DNA of 64,000 nucleotides from a bacterium (GTDB taxonomy: Bacteria; Pseudomonadota; Gammaproteobacteria; Burkholderiales; Burkholderiaceae_C): assembly GCA_030824555.1 (NCBI GenBank), contig JAVBXK010000044.1, forward strand, positions 26,574-90,573, read 5' to 3'. Positions within the stretch are counted from its first letter, which is position 1. The number at the start of each line of letters is the position of its first letter. Position numbers and translations under genes: made by a program. Under the pieces are notes generated by a model. The model did no database searches. It saw only the letters and a program-made list of their open reading frames with translations, and was not told the DNA's origin. Positions 19,653-27,334 of this stretch are shown one piece after another.

Positions 19653-19672
19653 CCTCCCCCAATTGGGGGAGG
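19653..19672. promoter_or_regulatory. 20-bp perfect palindrome upstream of the WYL regulator
   Basis: CCTCCCCCAATTGGGGGAGG lies in the 303-base divergent gap between the MBL hydrolase and WYL genes (19564-19866). It may be an operator for the WYL regulator or simply a stable hairpin. Just before it, at 19628, AAAAAATGGCCAA resembles the beginning of the dispersed repeat. Nothing else is apparent in this gap. Confidence 0.35.
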
Positions 19673-19866
19673 GGCATGAGGGGCGCTGCGGGTAATGTGT
19701 CGGCTTCACATGAAGTTGACGGGGTTCTTTTGTGCAGCGGGGGGCAGATGGGCCAAAACGACATGGTTTGTCCAAGCCCCCATTTACATTGGGTTCATGG
19801 GGGCAGGTTGCTACCTGTTCCCGGTTTCCTTGCAAAGCCCGTGCTTCAGATTGCCATTTTTCTTCC

Positions 19867-20802
19867 ATGACCGCCACCGCTGATCACGACCACCTGGCCA
19901 AACGCCTCACCATCATTTTGCGCAGACTCAATGAAGGCAAAAAGCTCTCGCCCCAAGCCTTGGCCGAAGAGTTTGGCGTTCACATCCGCACCATCCAGCG
20001 CGACCTGACCGAGCGGTTCGACTTTCTGTCCCTCAATAAGCAAGACGGCTGTTACCACCTGCCGCCTTCTTCTCTGGGCAAATTCCAGTTGGCCGATGTG
20101 GAACGGTTTGCCAGTCTGGCCGGGGTGAAAGGGCTGTTTCCGGCGCTGACCAGCGAGTTCTTGCGCGACTGGCTCCACACCCGCCTGGAAGACAGCGCAC
20201 TGCTGGTGCAGGGCACCGAGTTCGAGGCCCTGGGGCACGACCGCCAACCCCTGTTTCGCCAGCTGGAGCAGGCCATCGTGCAGCGCCAGGCCATCAGCTT
20301 TGCGTACCAGAAAGACAGTGGCCCCAAAACCTACACCGAGCTGGAGCCCTACAAACTCATCAACCACCAAGGCGTGTGGTACCTGGCGGCGGTGGACGGC
20401 GGGCAAATGAAAGCGTTTACCTTCAGCAAGCTGCTGTGGCTGGACGTGCTGCCCCGCCAATTTGCACGTGAAATGCACCAAGAGCAAATGCTGCTGGACG
20501 AAGACAGCATCTGGCTCAACGCCCACAAAACCGAAGTGGTGCTCAAGGTTTCCAAACCCGCAGCGCACTACTTCGCGCGCCGCAAGCTGATAGCCGCGCA
20601 AACCATTGAAAAACACCTGGAAGACGGTGGACTGATCGTGTCGGGCAAGGTGGCCCACCCCAACCAGATCCTGCCCATCGTGCGCTACTGGCTGCCCCAT
20701 GTGCGCATCATCAGCCCGGAGGGGCTGCAGGCAGAGATGGAGCGGGAGATGCGGGCGTATTTGAGCGGTGCGCCAGTGGCTGTGAATGGTTCAGTACTTT
20801 GA
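19867..20802 (+). CDS. WYL-domain transcriptional regulator
   Basis: A 311-residue DNA-binding protein with an N-terminal HTH (residues about 10-60, SPQALAEEFGVHIRTIQRDL), a central WYL domain with HQGVWYLAAVDGG, and a C-terminal WCX-like part (VRYWLPHVRIISPEGL). WYL regulators often control defence and stress loci in response to a bound ligand, frequently nucleic acid. ATG at 19867 was chosen because residues upstream show no HTH homology. The MoxR gene starts 14 bases after its stop, so it is most likely the operon's own regulator. A 20-bp palindrome lies about 200 bases upstream. Confidence 0.85.
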   Translation: MTATADHDHLAKRLTIILRRLNEGKKLSPQALAEEFGVHIRTIQRDLTERFDFLSLNKQDGCYHLPPSSLGKFQLADVERFASLAGVKGLFPALTSEFLRDWLHTRLEDSALLVQGTEFEALGHDRQPLFRQLEQAIVQRQAISFAYQKDSGPKTYTELEPYKLINHQGVWYLAAVDGGQMKAFTFSKLLWLDVLPRQFAREMHQEQMLLDEDSIWLNAHKTEVVLKVSKPAAHYFARRKLIAAQTIEKHLEDGGLIVSGKVAHPNQILPIVRYWLPHVRIISPEGLQAEMEREMRAYLSGAPVAVNGSVL

Positions 20803-20816
20803 AAGCAGACAAACCC

Positions 20817-23144
20817 ATGAAACAAAAAATCCAAACCCTGTTGGCCGAAATGAACACCGGGCTGATCGATCGTGAGCACGCCCTCAAAGCCGCTTTGCTG
20901 ACGGTGCTGGCTGCCGAAAATCTGGTGCTCATCGGACCACCGGGTACGGCAAAAAGCATGGTGTCTCGCCGTGTGGCCCAGCACATTCAAACCACCAGCG
21001 GCTCTCAGCCGGCCGACGATGGCACGGGCAGCTATTTCGAGTACCTGCTGACCAAGTTTTCCACGCCAGAAGAAATTTTTGGCCCCCTGTCCATCACCGA
21101 ACTCAAGGCCGACCGCTTTCGCCGCAACACAGCAGGCTATTTGCCCACGGCGCAGATTGCATTTCTGGACGAAATTTTCAAATCAAGCTCGTCCATCCTG
21201 AATTCCCTGCTCACCATTTTGAATGAGCGGATTTTTCACAACGGCAACCAGCCCCAGCAAGTCCCATTGCGCAGCCTCATTTCGGCCTCGAACGAGCTGC
21301 CCACCGGCCAGGAAGAACTCAGCGCCCTGTACGACCGTTTTTTGATGCGCACCTTCGTCGGCCCCGTGCGCGATGACCAGTTGCACCGGCTGTTTGATGC
21401 ACCCGGCGCAGCCCACCAGCCCACGCTGCAACTCACAGCGCAAGATTTTCAGGCGGTGGATGCCGCCGCGCAGCAAGTACGCATGCCGCCAGAGGTGGGT
21501 GAAGCCATTCGCGCCATTTGGGCCGCGCACAAAGAGGCCTTCAAGGAGGACCGGCGCGAATACCTGTCAGACCGCCGTCTGGTGAAACTGCTCAAGCTGC
21601 TGCGCGTGTCAGCCGCCACGAACCACCGCACCGAAGTGGATTTGTCCGATGCCATGCTGTTGCAGCATTGCCTGTGGAACCACCCCGACAACATGGACAA
21701 GGTGCGCGAAATCGTCATCGCCACATTGCAACGCCACAGCCGTGCGGTGGCTGTGGACGACGACGCCAGCGCGACCACCACCGACGGCGTGTACGTGGTG
21801 GGCAGCGATGGTCGGCAGCTGGTGCAGCAAGCTCACAGCAGCTTGAGCCCGCCCCGCAGGACGGGCACTCAGCTGGCGGTGGCCGCTTCGCTTGCTCCAA
21901 CCGCCGTCAGCAGTGCCTTCCAAGCCCCCCTTGCCCTGATGCCCACCCTCACCAAAACCAAAGGGTTTGCAGGCAGTGGTACCGTGCAAGACCCCATTCG
22001 CATCGGCAGTGCGGAAGACCTCATCAGCATGGACGACCCCGACATTGCCCTGGCGGGTTACCACTTTGTACAGACCGCTGACATCGACTGCGCTGGCATC
22101 AGCCGCTGGCCATCATTTGAGCTGAAGGGGCACTACAACGGCAATGGCAGGACCATTCGGAATATGCCTCCGGCCGAACAGCCAAAGCCATCGCAAAGGC
22201 AACAACGGCAACAACAGCAACAACAGCAACAACCCTCGACATGGCAACTGGAATGGCAACAGATTCGGACGAAAGCCGCAAATATGCGCAGCGTTTTTTC
22301 CTGTCTTCAAGCTACGTCAAGTGTCAGGCATCTCCAGTTGGAGGGGTGCGCATTGGCCACTGAGGTAACAGACAGCCGCATTGAGCACTGCCATTCCATA
22401 GGGTCTTTCTTGTTTGGCGGAACTGGCGACAAAACTCAACTGTTTGGTTGCCAAGTTTCTGGTGGCTTTTTGGTTGGATGGGTGATCCATAACACTCAGA
22501 TCACCAATTGCCAAGTCACGGGTGGTGGGCTGGTGGGTGGGTGTGCTGATAGCTCGCATATCACCGGCTGCCAAGTGATAGACGGTCAGTCGCTGGTGTG
22601 GGGGCAAGCATTGAAAACCCATATCTCGGATTGCGCTGTCAGGGTCAAATGGAATCCTGTGAGTTCCAATCGGTATCAAGGTTTGATCGCCGCTACCGTC
22701 GAAGACTGCAGCGTAGTGGAGCGGTGCCTTGCCGCTGGAAATGTTTCTAAAAGTTATTCCGGCGGTATTGCAGGCAAATGCTTATCAAGCACCATCCGCC
22801 AATGCGCAGTGGATTCACTCGATGTGAATTTGAACCACGGCTCCCTGCGTAAGCGCATCGCATTTGAATGCTCGTGGGCCACTCTGCAAAACAACGCCTC
22901 CATCGACACCAATCCAGGCATCGACGAACCCAACGGGCCAGACGGCAAAACGGTAGCCGCAGCTCGCTTCAACCAGCGTTTTTTCGAAAGCAGCCTGGGC
23001 TGGGACTTTGATACCGTGTGGCAGTGGGACGCAGCCAACAACCGCCCGGCCTTGCGCTTTGGGGCCGATGCCCACCCACCGGCTTCTGCCGCCCCCCTGC
23101 AAGACCTGCTGACCCGCCAGGTGCAGGCCAACATCTGGCTGTGA
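20817..23144 (+). CDS. MoxR-family AAA+ ATPase fused to a GLUG-like beta-helix
   Basis: The protein (775 aa) has two unlike halves. Residues 1 to about 320 are a MoxR/RavA-type ATPase: Walker A GPPGTAKS at 40-47, Walker B IAFLDE at 114-119, sensor ISASNELPTG, and arginine-finger region LYDRF. From about 385 the sequence changes to a form usual in secreted GLUG proteins: GTVQDPIRIGSAEDL, ADIDCAG, HYNGNGRTIRNM, repeated short strands ending TGGGLVGG or SGGIAG, and LGWDFDTVWQWDAANNRPAL. A Gln-rich tract occupies residues 460-472. No signal peptide exists, so the beta-helix should be cytosolic. MoxR ATPases normally act on a VWA partner, here encoded two genes downstream. Confidence 0.85.
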   Translation: MKQKIQTLLAEMNTGLIDREHALKAALLTVLAAENLVLIGPPGTAKSMVSRRVAQHIQTTSGSQPADDGTGSYFEYLLTKFSTPEEIFGPLSITELKADRFRRNTAGYLPTAQIAFLDEIFKSSSSILNSLLTILNERIFHNGNQPQQVPLRSLISASNELPTGQEELSALYDRFLMRTFVGPVRDDQLHRLFDAPGAAHQPTLQLTAQDFQAVDAAAQQVRMPPEVGEAIRAIWAAHKEAFKEDRREYLSDRRLVKLLKLLRVSAATNHRTEVDLSDAMLLQHCLWNHPDNMDKVREIVIATLQRHSRAVAVDDDASATTTDGVYVVGSDGRQLVQQAHSSLSPPRRTGTQLAVAASLAPTAVSSAFQAPLALMPTLTKTKGFAGSGTVQDPIRIGSAEDLISMDDPDIALAGYHFVQTADIDCAGISRWPSFELKGHYNGNGRTIRNMPPAEQPKPSQRQQRQQQQQQQQPSTWQLEWQQIRTKAANMRSVFSCLQATSSVRHLQLEGCALATEVTDSRIEHCHSIGSFLFGGTGDKTQLFGCQVSGGFLVGWVIHNTQITNCQVTGGGLVGGCADSSHITGCQVIDGQSLVWGQALKTHISDCAVRVKWNPVSSNRYQGLIAATVEDCSVVERCLAAGNVSKSYSGGIAGKCLSSTIRQCAVDSLDVNLNHGSLRKRIAFECSWATLQNNASIDTNPGIDEPNGPDGKTVAAARFNQRFFESSLGWDFDTVWQWDAANNRPALRFGADAHPPASAAPLQDLLTRQVQANIWL
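22194..22232 (+). repeat. CAA/CAG tandem repeat encoding a Gln-rich tract
   Basis: Thirteen consecutive codons, mostly CAA and CAG with two Arg codons, form a microsatellite inside the MoxR fusion gene. Its units (CAACAACAG) repeat nearly exactly, so in-frame length variation by slippage is plausible. Confidence 0.8.
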
Positions 23145-23245
23145 GCCAACCGGCACAAGGCGTTCACCATAGTCACGGTACAAATTGAGTGGCCCGATGC
23201 CCCTTGTCAACCCAGTCCGTGCAGTGAAGTGGTTAAGCCAAAAAC

Positions 23246-23264
23246 GTATTTACATTGACAATAC
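23246..23264. promoter_or_regulatory. Possible BrnA operator upstream of brnT
   Basis: GTATT and AATAC form a short inverted repeat around TACATTGAC, just before brnT. TTGACA within it could be a -35 element. BrnTA modules are autorepressed by BrnA, so an operator is expected here, but the match is weak. Confidence 0.25.
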
Positions 23265-23284
23265 ATGATGCCAGAATGCAACCC

Positions 23285-23584
23285 ATGGATGTGCACTTCC
23301 ACCTTAACGGTACCGACTTTGTCTGGAACGCCCGCAAGGCCACTGCAAATCTTGCAAAACACGATGGGGTGACATTTGAGCAAGCCGCATCGGTGTTTTT
23401 TGACCCGCTCTTTCGACTGGTGGACGCGGGGCGAAACGATGAGGCACGCGATGCCATCATTGGTTTTGACGGGCAAGGCCGCTTGCTGTTTGTGGTGCAT
23501 ATCCAGTTTGAAGAGACGCACATCCGCATCATTTCCGCCCGAAAGGCTACCCCCCACGAAAGGCAAGATCATGAGCATTTCTGA
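23285..23584 (+). CDS. brnT: BrnT-family toxin
   Basis: BrnT is a RelE-fold ribonuclease toxin that inhibits translation. The roughly 99-residue protein has the family pattern: FVWNARKATANLAKHDGVTF near the start, then FEQAASVFFDPL, and RLLFVVHIQFEETHIRIISARKAT at the end. ATG at 23285 is preferred; ATG at 23276 or TTG at 23255 would add residues. Its 3' end overlaps brnA by 14 bases, the usual toxin-first order. The pair lies between the MoxR ATPase gene and its presumed VWA partner. Confidence 0.88.
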   Translation: MDVHFHLNGTDFVWNARKATANLAKHDGVTFEQAASVFFDPLFRLVDAGRNDEARDAIIGFDGQGRLLFVVHIQFEETHIRIISARKATPHERQDHEHF

Positions 23585-23858
23585 CACCCTCAAAACCCGG
23601 CTGTCCAAAGACCGGCCCATGACTTCGATCACGCTGCGCATTCCGGTGGACGTGGTCGAGTCCATGAAAGCCATTGCGCCCAAGCGCGGCTTTGCCGGTT
23701 ACCAGACGCTGCTCAAAGCGTACCTGAGTGAGGGGCTGCGCCGCGATGAAGCGCAGTTCATGTTCGACCCCACCTCGCGGCTGATGGCTGCGCTGAAAAA
23801 GCATGGGGTTTCGCAGGATGTGCTCAACAAGGCCGCACAGGACTTGGAGGCTGTGTAA
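23571..23858 (+). CDS. brnA: BrnA-family antitoxin
   Basis: BrnA binds and neutralises BrnT and represses the operon. The 95-residue protein has the ribbon-helix-helix-like region PMTSITLRIPVDVVESMKAI and GYQTLLKAYLSEGLRRDE, which fits DUF4415/BrnA antitoxins. The C-terminus is longer than in minimal BrnA and ends in a predicted helix. ATG at 23571 lies inside the 3' end of brnT, so translation is coupled. The VWA gene starts 21 bases later, which suggests that the TA pair is co-transcribed with the cassette. Confidence 0.82.
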   Translation: MSISDTLKTRLSKDRPMTSITLRIPVDVVESMKAIAPKRGFAGYQTLLKAYLSEGLRRDEAQFMFDPTSRLMAALKKHGVSQDVLNKAAQDLEAV

Positions 23859-23879
23859 CGCAGCTGATACGACACCCAT

Positions 23880-25532
23880 ATGCTTCCCCTGCTCGCTGCA
23901 CTCCCCACTGCTTGGCCAACTGCCCGTTTTGCCGCCTCGCGCCTGCTGTTCAAGCCCTTCAGATACTTCATTGACTCCACATTCAGGGAGCCGGTCACGC
24001 CCATTCCCGGTAGCGTGCTGTACGCCGATTTGTGGCTGGCAGTGGAGCACTCAGGCATTTACGTGGGCAACGGCCAGATATCGAACATTGAAGTGGAAAG
24101 TTTTGCCGAAGGTGCGGTGCGCAAGTGTGGTCCGCCCAGCTTTGTGTCCAAAAGCAAACTGGGCAAAAAGATCTATGTATCGTGCAACGGACGGGGAGCT
24201 GTGGGGCACGGCGACGTGGCCGCAGGCGCTGACAGCCATGTGGGAGAACGCTCGTTCTATGGGCTGGTGATCAAAAACTGCCACCAGTTTTCAGAAAAAT
24301 GCGTGAATTACGCTGAACGGGGCTACCACGGCGAGCCTTTTTCTCTGGGTGATTTTGTCGATGGGTTGGTGTCTGCCACGTGGGAACCGACCCTCGGCAG
24401 TCTGAAAAGCGCTGCCAAAAAACGGCTTGGGGCCACCAAATGGCGTTTGTGGAACTGGCAGGACGATCCCGAGCCAGACCCGGAGCCAGACTGGGACGGC
24501 ATCCAACAGGCGTTTGAGGACATGCCCTTGAACGAGCAAACCATGGCCCATTTGCGTCAGGAGCTGGCAGAGGCGCAGGCATACGACGCTGAAATTGCCG
24601 ACGAGAACATTCCCTCGGACGTGCGCAACCGCTTGGCCTCATTCCAGCAATTGCTGTCAGACATATCAAACACTTACGAGGAAGCCAAGGCGTTTTTGGC
24701 CCGTTGCCCTGGCGCGGATTTCTCGTATGCACAGCTCAAGGCCATGGGTGATGACTTTGCCGCGCTGGCTACAGAAATGGGGCAGAACCGTCAGGTGCAT
24801 GAACTGGTGCGTCAACTCGGCCGGGACCACATCCGCGAAGAAGACAAGAAAAAGCAAACCCGCATTCCCCAGTGCAGCAAGACGGAGGTGCATGGCACGC
24901 ATTTGAGCAACGACGTGATGCGCCTGCTGCCCAGTGAGCTCGTCAACCTGGAGGACGACACACTGGAGGCCCTGTTTTACGCCCGCCTGCTGGAGAGCAA
25001 CCTGCAAACCTACGAGCTGGCCGGTACCACCCACATCACTCGCGAAGAAGTTGAAAAAACAGCCACCACTGCCCATGCTGGGCCGGTGGTGGCGTTGTTG
25101 GACACGTCGGGCAGCATGCAGGGCCAGCCTTTGCTGAAGGCGCGTGCGTTGTTGCTGGCCATTGCAGGCATCCTGCAAAAAGAACAGCGCAGCTTGCATG
25201 TGGTGTTGTTTGGCAGCGCTGGCGAGCTGCGCGAATTCGCGATGGAGGGTGCCAACCAGTCCGGCGCGCTCATAGCCTTTTTGAGTCAGGGTTTCGGTGG
25301 CGGGACCGATTTTGAAGCGCCACTCAACCGCGCTTTTGCCATCATCCGTGAGCAAAACACCTACCAGCGCGCCGATGTGTTGATGATTTCAGACGGTGAT
25401 TGCAGCCTGTCAGAAACCTTTGCCGCAACCGTGCGGACCCAGAAAATCGCGCTGGATTGCCTGATTTACAGCGTGCTGTGCAACGGGCAGCGTGTGGGCG
25501 ACAGCTTCAGCGACGAAGTCGTGGTGCTTTGA
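23880..25532 (+). CDS. LRAT/NlpC-like cysteine domain fused to a VWA domain
   Basis: A 550-residue fusion. Residues about 40-145 resemble the LRAT-type permuted papain fold: IPGSVLYADLWLAVEHSGIYVG with His57, then IKNCHQFSEKCVNY with a candidate catalytic Cys134 in an NCxxF context. The second LRAT histidine is not obvious. Residues 165-390 are mainly helical and charged. Residues 398-550 are a VWA domain with an intact MIDAS: D408, S410 and S412 in LLDTSGSMQG, T476 in GGGTDF and D505 in ISDGD. LRAT-like enzymes act on lipids or amide bonds, so the N-terminus may be the effector released by the MoxR ATPase. That role is inferred; the VWA call is firm. Confidence 0.82.
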   Translation: MLPLLAALPTAWPTARFAASRLLFKPFRYFIDSTFREPVTPIPGSVLYADLWLAVEHSGIYVGNGQISNIEVESFAEGAVRKCGPPSFVSKSKLGKKIYVSCNGRGAVGHGDVAAGADSHVGERSFYGLVIKNCHQFSEKCVNYAERGYHGEPFSLGDFVDGLVSATWEPTLGSLKSAAKKRLGATKWRLWNWQDDPEPDPEPDWDGIQQAFEDMPLNEQTMAHLRQELAEAQAYDAEIADENIPSDVRNRLASFQQLLSDISNTYEEAKAFLARCPGADFSYAQLKAMGDDFAALATEMGQNRQVHELVRQLGRDHIREEDKKKQTRIPQCSKTEVHGTHLSNDVMRLLPSELVNLEDDTLEALFYARLLESNLQTYELAGTTHITREEVEKTATTAHAGPVVALLDTSGSMQGQPLLKARALLLAIAGILQKEQRSLHVVLFGSAGELREFAMEGANQSGALIAFLSQGFGGGTDFEAPLNRAFAIIREQNTYQRADVLMISDGDCSLSETFAATVRTQKIALDCLIYSVLCNGQRVGDSFSDEVVVL

Positions 25533-25546
25533 CGTCCATCCATGCC

Positions 25547-25765
25547 ATGCCCATTCGCCCAGCACCTTTCACCTGTACCTGCCCAAAATGCCGCTGGTCC
25601 CAAACCGTGGCCCCACGAGGCGATGCCCTTTTGCCGGGTGACGTGTCTTTGCATTGCCCGGCTTGCGGCCATGCGCCGCTGGAGGTCGCACCAGCCAGTG
25701 CCGTGTCGTCGGCACTGGCTGCCGGTGTGCAGGCGCTGGAGCGGTTGTGGCGGCGTTCAAACTGA
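25547..25765 (+). CDS. Small zinc-ribbon protein
   Basis: A 72-residue protein with two CxxC knuckles, CTCPKCRW and LHCPACGH, spaced as in a zinc ribbon, and a hydrophobic C-terminal helix (SSALAAGVQALERLW). It is too short to assign. It starts 14 bases after the VWA gene stop on the same strand and is likely the last gene of the cassette. An adaptor or nucleic-acid-binding role is possible but unsupported. Confidence 0.65.
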   Translation: MPIRPAPFTCTCPKCRWSQTVAPRGDALLPGDVSLHCPACGHAPLEVAPASAVSSALAAGVQALERLWRRSN

Positions 25766-25818
25766 TCGGTGTGGTGTTGAGCACCTGAATCAGCGGGCAA
25801 GATGGCAATCAAATTTCA

Positions 25819-25869
25819 AGAAAAAAATGCCTCTACCGCTTTATCTGAAATCGTAAGCAGCTATGAAAT
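25819..25869 (+). repeat. Dispersed repeat, copy R2
   Basis: A-tract, ATGCCTCTACCGCTTT, spacer, then AGCAGCTATGAAAT. It lies between the zinc-ribbon gene and proA, at the right edge of the accessory block. Confidence 0.8.
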
Positions 25870-25953
25870 GTGATGAGTTCGCTGGGCGGCCTGTTTGCGC
25901 CCAAGCCACACCACGCAGTCGCCCACGCAGCCCCGCAAGCCCCTCGCCTGAGA

Positions 25954-25959
25954 GACAAT
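25954..25959 (+). promoter_or_regulatory. Putative start-proximal -10 box of proA (GACAAT)
   Basis: GACAAT ends seven bases before the proA ATG. There is no Shine-Dalgarno sequence between them, so a leaderless transcript is possible. Confidence 0.3.
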
Positions 25960-25966
25960 CCCCCAC

Positions 25967-27274
25967 ATGAACGCCGTGACCGACCTCTCTTCCGCCCAGC
26001 CCGCCGTGGCCGACCTCGTGCAAACCCTGGGTTTGCAAGCAAAACAGGCCTCTGCGCTTGTGGCAAAAGCATCAGCAGCTACCAAAAACAAAGCTTTGCT
26101 GGCGCTGGCCCGCTTGCTGCGAGAGCATATTGAGCCGCTGCAGCTTGACAACGCCAAAGACCTGGCCCGCGCCCGCGCCGCCGGGCTGGCCGAACCCATG
26201 GTGGACCGCCTGAAGCTCACCCCCAAAGTGCTGGAAACCTGCGCACTGGGTTGCGAGCAGCTGGCCGCCATGCCCGACATCATTGGCGAAATCATCGGCT
26301 TGAAGCAGGTGCCCAGCGGTATCCGCGTGGGGCAGATGCGCGTGCCCATCGGCGTGTTCGGCATGATTTACGAGAGCCGCCCCAACGTCACCATCGAGGC
26401 GGCCAGCCTGGCCATCAAAAGCGGCAATGCCTGCATTTTGCGTGGGGGCTCCGAAGCCATCGACTCCAACCGTGCCCTGGCCCAGCTGGTGCAGCGGGCA
26501 CTGGCCGAGGCGGGCTTGCCCGAGACGGCGGTGCAACTGGTGCCCACCACCGACCGCGCGGCCGTGGGCCACCTCATCACCATGCCGCAGTTTGTGGATG
26601 TGATCATCCCGCGTGGCGGCAAGGGGCTGATCGAGCGCATCAGCGCCGAGGCCAAGGTGCCCGTCATCAAGCACCTGGACGGCAACTGCCACACCTATGT
26701 GGACGACCCGTGCGACCTGGCCCTGGCCGTGAAGGTGACCGACAACGCCAAAACCAACAAGTACAGCCCCTGCAACGCCACCGAAAGCCTGCTGGTGGCG
26801 CGTGGCGTGGCGGGTGACTTTCTGCCGCGCATCGGTGCGGTGCTGGCCGCCAAGGGCGTGGAAATGCGGGGCTGCCCCGAGTCGCTGCGTCTGCTGGGCA
26901 CGGTGGCCCCGGCCGCCTTGCTGAAACCGGCTACCGAGGCCGACTGGTTCGAGGAGTACCTGGCCCCGGTCATCAGCGTGAAGGTGGTGGCCGGTGTGGA
27001 CGAGGCCATTGCCCACATCAACCACTACTCCAGCCACCACACCGATGCCATCCTGACGACTGACCACCGCCATGCGCAGCAGTTTTTGCGCGAGGTGGAC
27101 TCGGCCAGCGTCATGGTGAACACCAGCACCCGTTTTGCCGACGGTTTCGAGTACGGGCTGGGCGCCGAAATTGGCATTTCCACCGACAAGTTCCACGCCC
27201 GTGGCCCGGTGGGCATCGAAGGCCTGACCTCGCTCAAGTACGTGGTGCTGGGCGAAGGCGAAGTGCGGGGCTGA
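25967..27274 (+). CDS. proA: Gamma-glutamyl phosphate reductase
   Basis: ProA reduces gamma-glutamyl phosphate with NADPH, the second step of proline synthesis. The 435-residue protein shows [18 protein letters not shown], the nucleotide-binding IPRGGKGLI, and [25 protein letters not shown] carries the catalytic cysteine. The ending [20 protein letters not shown] is also typical. Its usual position directly after holA is broken here by the MBL and WYL-MoxR-VWA block. ATG at 25967 fits the family N-terminus. Confidence 0.97.
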   Translation: MNAVTDLSSAQPAVADLVQTLGLQAKQASALVAKASAATKNKALLALARLLREHIEPLQLDNAKDLARARAAGLAEPMVDRLKLTPKVLETCALGCEQLAAMPDIIGEIIGLKQVPSGIRVGQMRVPIGVFGMIYESRPNVTIEAASLAIKSGNACILRGGSEAIDSNRALAQLVQRALAEAGLPETAVQLVPTTDRAAVGHLITMPQFVDVIIPRGGKGLIERISAEAKVPVIKHLDGNCHTYVDDPCDLALAVKVTDNAKTNKYSPCNATESLLVARGVAGDFLPRIGAVLAAKGVEMRGCPESLRLLGTVAPAALLKPATEADWFEEYLAPVISVKVVAGVDEAIAHINHYSSHHTDAILTTDHRHAQQFLREVDSASVMVNTSTRFADGFEYGLGAEIGISTDKFHARGPVGIEGLTSLKYVVLGEGEVRG

Positions 27275-27334
27275 TGGTTCCCGCTGACTGACAGTCTCAA
27301 TAAGCCTGACGGAAGTAAGGGCATCATGTGATGC

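Noticed and set aside
23255..23284. TTG-initiated extension of BrnT
   Set aside because: TTGACA here may be a promoter element, and ATG at 23285 fits family length better.
26050..26100. AT-rich stretch in proA that faintly resembles the dispersed repeat
   Set aside because: ProA residues align with the family without insertion and the repeat ends are missing.
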